Shown in pieces: positions 9,801 through 21,055 of a stretch of 64,000 nt of DNA; position 1 is the stretch's first letter; each line of letters begins with the position of its first letter. The stretch is taken from contig NC_089439.1 of assembly GCF_026210795.1 (NCBI RefSeq), positions 1,426,001-1,490,000 of the forward strand, read 5' to 3'. A model generated the notes under the pieces. The model was not told the DNA's origin. It was given only the letters and a program-made list of their open reading frames with translations, and searched no databases. A program made the position numbers and the translations under genes. The DNA is from Rhizophagus irregularis (lineage: Eukaryota; Glomeromycota; Glomeromycetes; Glomerales; Glomeraceae).

Positions 9801-11039
9801 ACGACTTTCTTTACATGATTTAAAATTCAAAATCGCTTCTCCTGCCATAGAAACTGAAATTGATTCTTTATTTGAGGTATTTTTTATATTAATATTTGCT
9901 TAAATTTATTTTTGTTAATCATTAATATTATAATAGTCTATATTAACAGCTGAAAGTCAGCTTACAATTAATGATACAACGCTAGTAGAATTAAGAAAAT
10001 TTCATAAATTAAAGGAATTTATTGATACGCATTGTCAAATTAGACAATATTCATTTCAGGTATGTCAAATAGAGTAAAATGCACTTATATATATTCATTG
10101 TATTCGAAATTTATCACAAAACTCTAATTTCTGCAGATTAAGAAATGCAATAATAGTGAATGTACTATCTGTTTACCAGTTGAATTACCAATTGAAGTAT
10201 TTGATGAATTGCATTTTTTGCCTGATCCTGAACCATCTATTGGTAAGAATTATACAACCTTTTTGCATAAAGTGCTCAAATTTCTAATTATATTTTTGGG
10301 CGTTTTTATTTTAGCTGATTCTAATCATTATAAGGATTTTTCAAGTATATATGGGACTCAAACATCTGAAAACTTTCGTCCAAGTAAAGCAGGACAACTA
10401 GAAGCTGATAATTTACCCCAGGGCATTTTCAATAATAATCGTGTTCGCGAATTCGTTGAATGTGATTTTTGTGGAAAAATTCGATGCATTTATAGTATGA
10501 GTGCTTTAAAAAAAGAGCAGATATCCACATTACAGCTCAAAATAAATGATAATGATTTTACTTGTGGAATTGAAGAATGGATGCCACCTTCACATGAGCT
10601 GAAAGGTATTGTTTTTATTCGTCAATCTCTTAGCTGTGATTCTCCAATTGAAAGTGGTTATTATTCAAATCGCCTAAAAAAACCTCCTATTTGTTATTAT
10701 TGTGGTAAAAATAATTCATTGGTGGAGGCAACTGACGATTTACTTCATGGATATCAATCTGTATATCCACTTTGTTCTAATTGTCAACTTTCGGGTCATT
10801 CTTTTCATACTTGGGGTAAGAAAAAAGTTGGTGAATTAACAAGAAAAAGGAAAAGAGAATAATTTTTGTATTATATAATCTTTTAATAAATAATTTGTTA
10901 AGTAAAATGATTGTTATTTTATCTTTATTATCGTATTTTTATAAAATCACGTGATATACAAAATGTACATTTAAATCTGAATTTTTTGAAATAATGAGGG
11001 GGGGGTTGATGTTAAACGAGACTATTTGTTGGAACGGCC
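6868..11039. mobile_element. Complete 4,172-bp DDE transposon with TTA target-site duplication
   Basis: Left end 6868 and right end 11039 carry inverted repeats matching at 30 of 33 positions, starting GGCCGYTCCAACAAATAGT. They are bordered by TTA (6865-6867 and 11040-11042). Just inside each TIR lies a G-run/C-run tract (6919-6933; 10998-11006). The element holds one multi-exon transposase gene on the plus strand. A 3-bp TWA-type TSD is used by PIF/Harbinger elements, but the transposase does not look like a Harbinger enzyme, so I leave the superfamily open. Open frame and TIRs suggest recent activity. Confidence 0.92.
7202..10862 (+). CDS. DDE-type transposase, six or more exons
   Basis: Exons read as (..7202)-8386, 8481-8711, 8794-9876 (or from 8773), 9937-10059, 10137-10242 and 10315-10862. 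All junctions are GT-AG and keep the frame, giving about 1,092 codons. The true 5' end is not settled: the frame is open back to 7154 without ATG, so an upstream exon is likely. Catalytic-core candidates are D in CADDKHKVPIGE (exon 3), D in LLYTDGGPDHRCTYGS and E in SWANPAERIMS, a D-D-E order expected of a cut-and-paste transposase. The last exons hold several CxxC pairs (KKCNNSECTICL, CDFCGK, CYYCGK, CSNCQ) that probably bind zinc. It lies alone between the TIRs of the element and presumably acts on them. The superfamily is not one I can name with confidence. Confidence 0.85.
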
Positions 11040-11246
11040 TTACCCACAAGATTTCTGAATACTGAAATGGAAGATATTAAAGTTGGAACAGATAATATGG
11101 GAAATATTATTTGTTTATCATTTCACAGCGCCAGCAATAGGGTAGCAGAAGAATTGTCATCAGAAGAGAAGGCAATTAATAAGAAAAAATCAAAGGAGAA
11201 GTCTGAGAGACTTCTTAAATCAATTATGTGGGAATATAATATGTAA
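11040..11246 (+). pseudogene. Right half of the gene split by the DDE transposon
   Basis: Starting with the duplicated TTA codon, the frame of 6535-6867 continues (LPTRFLNTEMEDIKVG) for 68 codons to TAA at 11244-11246. The C-terminus is basic (INKKKSKEKSERLLKS). Agreement of frame on both sides with the duplicated codon supports a single interrupted gene. Confidence 0.7.
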
Positions 11247-12840
11247 TATGTTTTCAAACTACAACTATATTTTATTTTCCCTAGCATTTTATTTTCTTGC
11301 AATTGTAATGATTTTTTAGTTCAAAATTTTTTAGTTTTATCCCTATAATAAATTTAACCCTTTTAACCCTTGCGTAAATAATAACAATAATTATGTTATT
11401 TACATCATGTGATTTCCTATATTTCATACTGCGGCATAGCCATTAAAGAATTTACTTGGGACTGCGAGTTTGCGAGAAAAACAGAAAAAACAATAGGAAC
11501 ATAATGTTATTGAGTTTTCCAAAACACATAAACACATACAATGGATCGAAGACGAAAACAGTCAATAATATTAATGTAAAAATGTGAAATAAACATTTGA
11601 TCCATTTCTGTATATTCTGTATATAAAAAAAAAATGAAATATTTCACAGAAAATTAGCTATAAAAATTCATATTGTAAACTCTAATTCTATTGAGATTTA
11701 TCGGTAAAAATTATTGTATGAAGTGTCAAGCTTTCAAAAGAACACATTAAAGTTTAGAATGGTGCATCAAAAGTTTCATTTGAAGACTTGAATTTTACCA
11801 ATAATATGTAGTAATTTTCAGTATACAATCAAGATTATAATGATAATCTAAGCCATTTATGACTAACTGCTAAATAACATAATTCACCTTTCATCTTTAT
11901 TTTTGCTTTACGTCCATCTCCATTTTTGCTTTATTTTTCCTTTATCCTTCTTTTCGTTCTATTTTTCTTGGTAAAAATGAGTTGCGTGGCAACGTTACTC
12001 TGCAACTCAGCAAAAAATTTATTTTATTGATTGTTTTCTGATTCATGTAATCTTTAAAATGAACTTACGGTCACTTTGTCCTATGATGATATAATTTTAT
12101 TGAATTTTATTACCCTCTCCATCCACAAGTCTTATACAAAAAATAGTGTTGTTGATAATACATCACTTCATGAGCAGAGCTCAGAGTAACAGATAGTAGA
12201 ATAATCGGATATCAGGCATTGTTCTTGTTTCGATTACTAAAAAAATAATTACCGTATTATTCCCACTAGTGATAGTTTTTCTACATCAGACTATTGTCAT
12301 TAATATTTGTAGTTAAATGCTTGATGTTAATAGCTGCATCCATTGTTATAAGTCTTCTGTTTCGATTACTGAAAACAAATGCCTACTATTTTTCCTCAAC
12401 TAAGGACAAAATTATTACGCATATTTTTTGTTGACCTATCTAATATACTTCGTTTCTATTACTAGTTTTGAAGAACTATCCCATAAACAAAAATATATAC
12501 ATGGTCGAATTCCTGCTATCAATATCATGTTCGCATGTATATGTCCCACGTTGTTGTTTTCTTTTTTCCCATACAGATGTTAAGCTATTATCTATTTTTG
12601 TTATCGTCTCCAGTATAAAATTACATAATTACCAACACGCAGTGAAGGGTGTAATGATATTTCTTTTAAATACAAAAGAAAAATGTCTATCCATAACAAC
12701 ACTGACTTTAAATGTGTCCGTGCTCTTAAATATCGACTATAACAGAGTAGTCAACTTTTACTTCCTCAGAAGGTCTATATCATGGACTAATTTGCACGGT
12801 TCTGCATATCACACATCACTAGGAGTTTACTAGATATTGC
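11247..12840. other. AT-rich stretch without recognisable gene
   Basis: No long open frame with coding character, TIR or tandem repeat was seen. A 121-codon frame at 12468-12833 is compositionally non-coding. The first micro-hairpin of the mosaic (TACCC-TTT-GGGTA, 12996-13008) appears just after this stretch. Confidence 0.5.
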
Positions 12841-13025
12841 CTCTTAAATAACAAATCAGATTTTTGAAAGAAACCACCGATGGATAGAAAATAGATAAGA
12901 GTCGTCGATGATAGTAATCGAAAACAGAAATGTGGACTATTAGTCGGAAGAGGTTATGAATCCAGTGAAACTGGACTTCACCTAAATCTACTTCGTACCC
13001 TTTGGGTAGTTCCATTAATCTATTA

Positions 13026-13515
13026 ACGCCACATATTGTTATCTGCTTCTCCGAACTTGTGAAGCGTAAAACAGATTTCTTCACAATCCGAGAATGTGAA
13101 GTGGAGTAACTTTTTTTTCACATCCCACCTTAACTTGTGAAGAAAATATACTTTTATTTCACACCTTTAACTTGTGAAGTGGAGTAACTTTTTTTTCACA
13201 CCTTTAACTTGTGAAAAAAAAAATATCTGCGCCCTTAATATAACAAATAAATTTCATCAGGTATTATCTACAAGATAATATATAAGCACTTTCTTAGAAA
13301 ACAAGGGGGCGCAGATATTTTTTTTTTCACAAGTTAAAGGTGTGAAAAAAAAGTTACTCCACTTCACAAGTTAAAGGTGTGAAATAAAAGTATATTTTCT
13401 TCACAAGTTAAGGTGGGATGTGAAAAAAAAGTTACTCCACTTCACATTCTCAGATTGTGAAGAAATCTGTTTTACGCTTCACAAGTTCGGAGAAGCAGAT
13501 AACAATATGTGGCGT
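13026..13515. repeat. 209-bp near-perfect inverted repeat around a 72-bp spacer
   Basis: Left arm 13026-13234 and right arm 13307-13515 are equal in length and differ at one visible base. Each arm contains repeated words CACAAGTTAAAGGTGTG and AGTTACTCCACTTCACA and ends in a unit (TTCGGAGAAGCAGATAAC) found elsewhere. Partial copies lie at about 13570-13660, 15240-15420, 21850-21900 (inverted), 23080-23235 and 63765-63850. A transcript across it would fold into a very long hairpin. Confidence 0.95.
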
Positions 13516-14230
13516 GCTCAGACGACCCGTGTTGCCTACGCTATCCCTCTCTACGGGAGATCTATTCCACTGTGTGAAAAAAAAGTTACTCCACTTCACA
13601 TTTTCGGATTGTGAAGAAATCTGTTTTACGTTTCACAAGTTCGGAGAAGCAGATTGACGTGCTCAGACAACCCGTATTGCCTACGTTATCCCTCCCTACG
13701 GGAGATCTATTCCACTGTGTGAAAAAAAAGTTACTCCACTTCATACTTTCGGATTGTGCTGTCTACATTATTCTCTCGCAGTCACACACGTTGTTCCTCC
13801 CGCTGTCCACTTATTATGCTAACATATTATATGAAAGTTCCCTCTGAGGGGAGTTTCATTTTGGTAGACACGTCCACTCCTAATCATTTCCGCAGTAACT
13901 CCCGCAGTAACTCCCGCAGTCGCTCACGTTATTCCTCCCTTCGGGAGAGACTCCATGTCTACGTTATCCCCTCTGTTGTCCACTCATATTCTGCAACGCA
14001 GTCATCAACTTATTATGTTAACATAATATATGAAACTCTCCTCTGAGGGGAGTTTCATTTTGGTGGGACACTACTTTTTCACTCTTCAGCCTTCCTTTGG
14101 GAGAGTCTCTATCTCTACGTTATTCCTCCCTTTGTCCACTAATAATCAATTCCACAGCTGTCTACGTTATTCCTCCCGTTGCCCACTTTTTATCATTTCC
14201 GCAACTGTCTTCTTTATTCTCCCTAAAAAT

Positions 14231-14269
14231 CACGTGACTTGGACGACTTTGGGTCGTTGAAATTTTTAC
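14231..14269 (+). repeat. CACGTG-hairpin module
   Basis: CACGTG, then a stem ACGAC/GTCGT with loop TTTGG, then GAAATTTTTAC. One of at least ten such modules in the window with constant flanks and variable core. Confidence 0.75.
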
Positions 14270-16346
14270 TGTTATGCTCGTTCTGTAAAATTTTGGTAAC
14301 CATTGGGGAGTTTCATTTTGGTGGGACACTTCTATTCCACTGTGTTACCTTTGCTCACGTTATTTCTCCCGCAGTCGTCTACGTTATTCTTCCTGTTGTC
14401 CACTAAAAAATTTCAACGACCCGAAGTCTCTCAAAGTCACGTGATTTCAACCGGGGGTACTGGCCCAAATTTCTTGGCAAAATGGGGAGTTTCATTTTGG
14501 TGGGACGCCACTTAATCTGTACTGCAACCGTCTACGTTATTCCCTCCCTGTTGTCCACTCCTAATCATTTCCGCAGTAACTTCCGCAGTAGCTCCCGCAG
14601 TCGCTCACGTCATTCCTCCCATTATCCACTAATATCTATTCCGCAGCTGTCTACGTTTTCCTCCGCAGAATGTCTATCTACGTCCTGTAATACGTCATGG
14701 TCACATGATACTCTATACATTTGTTCAGAGTGTCACATGTATGCTGTTGTCCACTAATCATCTGTTCTGCAATTACGCTTACGTTATTATTCCTCTGCAG
14801 TCGTTCATGTTATTGTTCACTAATAATCAATTCCGCAGTAGATACGTCATTCCTCCTATATTCTGCAATGCAGTCACTCATATTATTCTTCCGCAGGAGC
14901 TCACGTTATATGAATGTCCCCTCTGAGGGGAGTTTCATTTTGGCATATGCCCGGTCAAAATTACAGAACGGACTGAACTGTAAAATTTCAACGACCAGAA
15001 GTCGCTTAAAGTCACGTGGTTTTCCTGATCTGAGGTCAGCGAAATTTTTATTACCGTTGTCCACTAATAATCTATTCCGCAGGAGCTAATTATAGGAGTG
15101 CCTACGCTATCACTCCCTACGGGAGATCATTCTACTGTGTGTTACCTTCGCTCACGTTATTCCTCCCGCAGTCATCTACATTATTCTTCCTGTTGTCCAC
15201 TAAAAAAATTTCAACGACCCGAAGTCGCCAAAGTCACGTGATTTGGGCGAACAAGTTCGGAGAAGCAGATAACAATATGTGACGTGCTTAGACGACCTGT
15301 GTTGTCTACGCTATCCCTCCCTACGGGAGATTTATTCTACTGTGTGAAAAAAATAGTCATACAATTCACATATTCAGATTGTGAAGAAATCTGTTTTACG
15401 CTTCATATGTTAAAAGTGTGTTACCTTCGCTCACGTTATTCCCTCCGCTGTGGACAACGGTAACGATTATTATAGTACATATTAATTGATAATGCCGTTA
15501 CATGATTCGGATTTTCACATCCCTTGAAGAGGCGGTAACGATGACCACGTATCTTCTCTGTAGTCACATACCACATAATGTCAGTGACAGTTATCCGATA
15601 ATGTTTTTTACACAAATTGTATTTTTTGTAATGATGTATCATGAACTAAGAGGTACGTACTTAGCTTTTCAAAGAATAAATAACCAGTGCACTCATCGTT
15701 ACCGGTAATATATTGATCGTTACCAACTAATTCACTCTATTGTGGAAGTATATGTAACGATTGAATACTCTCCGCTATTGACCATTATAGTTACACAAAA
15801 ATTACTTCATCGTTCTTATTTGTACTCCGCAATTGGCAATTATCGTTACATAAAGAACTACTTATTGGTAATTATCGGTAATTAGTTCTCTACTTCGCAC
15901 TTGGTAATTATTGGGCAGAGCCCAGTTCCACTGGTATTATTGGTAACTATTGATAATTCTCATTACACAAAAAATTCCTGAGGGCGCTAAAGGGACTTTA
16001 TCGTTACAAAAAATTAGTGAATTACTTGTCTATGCAGATTTGAGCATTAGTGGACAACATGGATAATTTTTTGGGCGGAGCCCACGCTATGCCTGTACAT
16101 ATGTTACGTAATACTAATAAATATTCGAGTGTGTATGTACTACGTTAGCTTGATGACAGGTATATGCAGACAAGTAAATGTGGACGGGTGCCCTCCAGGC
16201 ATTCTGCTTTGCAATGCGTTCCTAATGTAACTGCAGCTACATTTTTTGGGCGGAGCCCAGGCTATGCCTGTAATTACTTTTCAGGTCAACCAATATATAC
16301 ACTCTTGTAGAAAATATAGTCATCGTTACAAAAATATGAATAGCTA

Positions 16347-16387
16347 GTCACGTGACTTTGGCGACTTCGGGTCGTTGAAATTTTTAC
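16347..16387 (+). repeat. CACGTG-hairpin module
   Basis: CACGTG at 16349-16354, core stem CGAC/GTCG (16362-16365 and 16371-16374) with loop TTCGG, then GAAATTTTTAC. Followed by TTACAG...CTGTAA, a wider inverted pair. Confidence 0.75.
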
Positions 16388-18007
16388 AGTTCACTTCGTG
16401 GGCATAGCCCAGTCCGTTCTGTAATTTTGTGTTTCATATAATATGTAAGCATATGAAGGCGATTTGTTATTTTTGATCGTAAAACGCCTATTTTATAACT
16501 ACTTCCGTAGTCGGTTTCCTCATATTCTTCTCCGCCACTGTCTACGTTATTCCTCCTGTCGTCCATGTTTTTCCCCCTGTTGTCGATAACACTTATATAC
16601 ATATACTGTTTTTGTTACAATACAGTATATAAAAAACTTTGGTAACATTTTTCGCATATATTTAGTTTAATGAAGCGTATATTGGTTGGTAACCATGATT
16701 ATAGTTACCATTTTTGTATAGGCAATGCCACTGCGAAGCAATGTGTTTCTAATGTAATGATGTTCATGTATGTTTAGTTCAACGGGATAACAAACATTTA
16801 TATATTGTGGATATGTATATGACCATATGCACTGGGCGAAGCCTACGCTCATGTGGATGGAATATACTCTAATCGTTACTAACTAATTTGTATTGATGGT
16901 AACGGAATTTATGTACTTATCATTACCATGAGCACACCCTTTGGGTGGACCTACTCTTGCCGCTCAGTTCCTAGGTCTACTAATTTCCTATTCCGCCCAC
17001 AGACATCGATTATGTACTTCATCGTTACAAGAAATTTCACTTCGTGGGCAAAGCCCAGTCTCGTGTCTCGTGGAGATTACTTCACATACAACAACAATTA
17101 TATACGTTATGTGGACATCGTTAACAACAATAGGCAACTGTTATCTACAGCCGGATTGACTAATAATTACTTCCTAATGTCACCTTCGCCCACATCATTC
17201 CTGGACATCGTTACCACATTCAATTAATGAAACATGGGCTGACATCGTTACTGCAGTATTGAGTGTTAGTGGGCAACAGGAATAACCTAGTCTACTGCAT
17301 TAGGAACACATTGCTTCGCAATGCCATGAGTGTGGGCTTCGCCCATTCCACTGTTAACCTGTTCGCATTACAATGTCCAGTATTTTCCATAGTGTATCTC
17401 GGTTGAATATAACTATTACGTTTTTTGTAATGATGTCAACCCATGTTTCAGTAAGTAATTCTGGTAACGATGAGTGCACATCGACTGAATTGCCTGGAGG
17501 AGTTCCACTGTTCCTAATGTAATATCCACTGTTACCAGTAATATAATAATCGTTACCAACTAATACACTCTATTGTAGAAGTATATGTAACTATTGCTTC
17601 GCAATGTGTAGTGTCACGTGAATGCCGTTATTCCCCCGTTGTCCACTTATTATGCTAACATAATATATGAAGTCTCCTCTGAGGGGAGTTTCATTTTGCT
17701 CTTCGAGCAGTCTTTGACTGACCTGTGTTGCCTACGTTATCTCTCCCGAAGGGAGATGCTTTCCACGTCTACGTTATTCTTCTGCAGTCGCTCAAAGTCA
17801 CGTGATTTCCAAGACGGCCCGTCCCAGAAATTACAGAACGGTATGATTTGTAAAAATTTCAACGACCAGTAGTCATCAAAGTCACGTGAAAATAAACAAT
17901 GTGATACTTTGCTTCATGTGATACTATTTATGTGACACTATTCATGTGACACACTGAACAAATGTACAGAGTATCATGTGCCCCCTTTGGCAGTCTCGAC
18001 TGACCAT

Positions 18008-18505
18008 GACGTAGTATTTACTCATGTGAATAACGGTAAGAATTTCCCCAGTATCACCGTAGAAAAATGTCACATTCACGTGATCGTTATTTATTCATCA
18101 CAACCGTCACACCCACTGCGTTTCCATTTTCTATAAGTATCTGAGGGACTTAGTTTTTTTCGAGTAGGCAAAACCTTATTCATCACCCATTATTCATCAC
18201 TGTTTATTTTCACGTGTTAGTGCATAACGCCGTAATGCGGGCTAAATGTGACATTTTTCTACGGTGATACTGGGGAAGTTAACGGTAAGTGACTGCGGCA
18301 GAATAACGTGAGCGTGATTGCGGGACAGATTATTAGTGGACAACAGCATTCACGTGACATCGATACCTGAGGGTCCTATATTATGTGCTTCTGATAGTAT
18401 CCCGCCTGCGCCCACATTCACCCATGTTATTCCACTCATACTCTAAATTAGTGGCGACATGTGGGAGATAACATGGGCAATGGGTCGACTACGGGATTGA
18501 TTATT
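18008..18505. repeat. Segmental duplicate of 42367-42614, carrying a MITE insertion
   Basis: Apart from the 239-bp element plus one TSD copy, this stretch is nearly identical to 42367-42614, about 24 kb away in the same orientation. The distant copy lacks the element and so records the empty site. Confidence 0.9.
18041..18279. mobile_element. 239-bp MITE with 10-bp TSD (MULE-like)
   Basis: TSD TAACGGTAAG at 18031-18040 and 18280-18289. The same 10 bp occurs once, uninterrupted, in the duplicate at 42389-42398. Inverted ends include CCCCAGTATCACC continuing through TAGAAAAATGTCAC, perfect over 28 bp. The interior shares a long block with the element at 4713-4955 (CATTTTCTATAAGTATCTGA and neighbours). 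No ORF. Confidence 0.95.
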
Positions 18506-19429
18506 AGTGAATTACGGAATCCCACTGGGATATGCCACAGCCTTCTACTTTATTCTCCTCTTCGGAAGAGGCAATCAATGTAATAATATACAAAATATCT
18601 GTCCATAGATGTTGGAACAGGGCAATGCGCAGTAATGAGGCTCTAAGTGTCTCATGAATAAATTCTACTCACGTTGCTAATTTTCACATGACTATATTGT
18701 GCATCACTACAGTGTAATGATGTCACGTAATTTTCTACAGTATGGTGGTGATCAGTCCTCCATTATTTTCACTTCCTTCGGAAGGTCCATAAATGGACTG
18801 GAATGGGCTATTTCTTCAAAAGGCCACGCCAAGCCCCTCGTTCCTCGAAAAATCAGTGTAACTGAGCGGAGCTCACTTCCCTTGGAAGGGCTTTAGCCCG
18901 GCACAGCCGTCCATTACATGGACTGGAGATTAATTGGTATACAATTGGTCTATTAATCCTCTACAGTAAGAAATTTGCGAATCTGGATAGTACGAAGTAA
19001 TGTGTTCCAGAGGACGTTCTACTTCGTACCTTTTAGGTAGGAACCTACGTTCATAGGCTCGAAGAGCAAAATTATTCTCCTGAAGGGAGGTTTCACTGGA
19101 ATGACGAATGACCATATTAGACAATTTTTTAGTCCGTAGGACCTTCTTCGAAGTGCATTTTTTACGTATTTCACCTCTTCCTTTTTCCAGTGGAACCCGA
19201 AGGAAAAATTATGCTCACCACTGTATGTGTCTGTTGAATACCACTTTCACATCAAATTTATTTGGAATGGCGAATGTGTGAAAATGGCCAGGAATAATTA
19301 CTAGTATCCCTTAGGTATCGACAGCATTGATTATTAGTGGACAACGGACCCTATGGGCCACTTTACAAATCGTTGACTATTGAACTTTTCTGCTGTTAAT
19401 TGACACATTACTCTCAGAACTCACATTTG
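18506..19429. other. Mosaic spacer upstream of the coiled-coil gene
   Basis: Contains repeat units and micro-hairpins but no convincing gene. The frames at 18699-18896 and 18930-19124 translate repeat sequence. Confidence 0.5.
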
Positions 19430-21055
19430 ATGGAATCGTTGAAAGAGTTAAATTCCAGACTCTTAATCGAGATTACCGACCTTAGGAATGAGTATGCTAA
19501 GATCAAAGCTGAGAATACGAAGTTAAAACATGTCATAGAAGAAAGCGCTGAGCTCAGATCCAGATTCGAAGAACTGGAGAAAAGAAATAAAGTTGATACC
19601 AATAACCTTATCGCAGAGAATGCTGCTCTCAAAATCAGAGTTGCGAAATTAGAACAGCAGCCTGAGCGTCTTGCTCTAGAAACCTATGTTTTTACTTCGT
19701 ACCCTCTGGGTAGAACTTCCTCTAAAGGTCTTAGTAAATGTGTTCCTAATGCTGCTCAACCACGCTCATTACATAAGGAGGTTATAGGAACCCAGGTTCC
19801 TAGGTCCACTCAAACCCAAGAGTTCATTCCAACACATTCCGAAGAGAAAATGCCTCAAGAGCTCAACATGGTCATTCAACCATGCAATAGATCGCACAAG
19901 AAACAAGGGATAGATGAACTCAAACACGAATTATTCAAACCCTTTTCAGAACCAGAGTCATCCTCGATAAACCATAATAATGTGACTGAAGTTTCCGAGA
20001 CGGCCCGTCCCGGAAAAGTTACCTATGACAGCATTGATGAAGCCTCACAGCATTTAGCCCAATTATGTGATAAAGCTATCGATGCTGAAGAAAGAGCGAA
20101 TCGAGCTAATCAGGAAGAAATTTTATGTTGGTGCCTTTACTGGAAGGATTTCAGAGTTCAGCTTGACGAGATTATCAGTAAAGATAAGTTTGGTGAAAAG
20201 AAGGCAAGGAGCTTACTATATGATTCCATTACAAAACAACTTAATTTGCTTCGCAAACAAAGATCCCAAGAATTAGGATTGCAACTCCGATACATATCAC
20301 GGGATAGCTTGCGTAAGAAGACTCAGAGAGCTGAAAAAATCTATAGATTGTTCAGGAAAGTGGGTATGGATAAAATCAAGTATATTAAATCATATAGTGC
20401 AAATTCTATTTCCAAGCTTACTAATGAACAAATTCAAGAGGTTATAGATTATGGAATAACTTTAGAAAAGTTACCTCTGGTAACAAATGATCATGCGACT
20501 GAAATTTCTGAGACGGCCCGTCCCGGAAAATCCTTGTCTGAAAATATGACCTCAGAAAGCTTCGATGGTGTTCAGAACAACGTATATTCGAAAAACGGGG
20601 TGAATATCTCAGCCACACCAAATGACCTGTTTCTCATCAAAAACGAATCGGAAAAGATAGATCACGTGACCGAAATTTCCGAGACGGCCCGTCCCGGAAA
20701 ACCCTTGCCAGAAAATATTGCCTCAAAAACCTTCGATAGTGTTCAGAACAATACATCTCCGAAAAATGAGGTAAATGTCTCAGCCACGCCAAATGACCTG
20801 CTTCTCATCAAAAACGAATCGGATATAGACGCAGATGATAGTCAGTGTTCAGACCCTCATACCTTGAGGGATATTCCAGCGTTCACGAGCATACCCGTGA
20901 CAATGAGAGAATCTAACCGATGGAAGGGTGACACACTCAGTAGTGACAGTAGTTCGGATAGTTCCTCAGAAACTGAAACAGAAAGTTGTACAGATTCTGA
21001 ATCTGAATACAACGACTATGATGCAGCAGAATTTTACATAAAATCATTTATGTAG
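19430..21055 (+). CDS. 541-aa coiled-coil protein with hairpin repeats embedded in frame
   Basis: First ATG in the frame is 19430 (the frame opens at 19400 with TTG). Residues ~1-78 form a leucine-rich coiled coil (MESLKELNSRLLIEITDLRN...). Residues ~88-140 are encoded by the same repeats that fill the surrounding DNA: TACCC-TCT-GGGTA at 19700-19712 and AGGAACC-CA-GGTTCCT at 19786-19801. A charged helical block follows (about 197-345, including KARSLLYDSITKQLNLLRK and RKKTQRAEKIYRLFRKVG). The palindrome around GACGGCCCGTC gives the peptide SETARPGK three times (residues 189, 360, 417); the last two lie in a 57-residue tandem repeat. The C-terminus is Ser/Asp/Glu-rich. I recall similar central blocks in many Rhizophagus proteins of unknown function, but cannot verify this. 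Probably expressed, since 541 codons stay open across repeat-derived sequence. No enzyme motif seen. Confidence 0.8.
   Translation: MESLKELNSRLLIEITDLRNEYAKIKAENTKLKHVIEESAELRSRFEELEKRNKVDTNNLIAENAALKIRVAKLEQQPERLALETYVFTSYPLGRTSSKGLSKCVPNAAQPRSLHKEVIGTQVPRSTQTQEFIPTHSEEKMPQELNMVIQPCNRSHKKQGIDELKHELFKPFSEPESSSINHNNVTEVSETARPGKVTYDSIDEASQHLAQLCDKAIDAEERANRANQEEILCWCLYWKDFRVQLDEIISKDKFGEKKARSLLYDSITKQLNLLRKQRSQELGLQLRYISRDSLRKKTQRAEKIYRLFRKVGMDKIKYIKSYSANSISKLTNEQIQEVIDYGITLEKLPLVTNDHATEISETARPGKSLSENMTSESFDGVQNNVYSKNGVNISATPNDLFLIKNESEKIDHVTEISETARPGKPLPENIASKTFDSVQNNTSPKNEVNVSATPNDLLLIKNESDIDADDSQCSDPHTLRDIPAFTSIPVTMRESNRWKGDTLSSDSSSDSSSETETESCTDSESEYNDYDAAEFYIKSFM

Noticed and set aside
12468-12833. 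121-codon ORF in AT-rich DNA
   Set aside because: Composition matches random AT-rich translation; no domain or upstream signal.
13026-13760. CRISPR-like array, because similar words recur at intervals
   Set aside because: The copies are irregular, arranged as a large inverted repeat, without uniform spacers; the DNA is eukaryotic.
13420-18900. Dozens of ORFs of 60-120 codons such as 13420-13614, 13756-14046 and 14482-14757
   Set aside because: They translate the repeat units (for example GSFILVG from the TTTCATTTTGGTGGG unit), overlap in several frames and lack protein-like composition.
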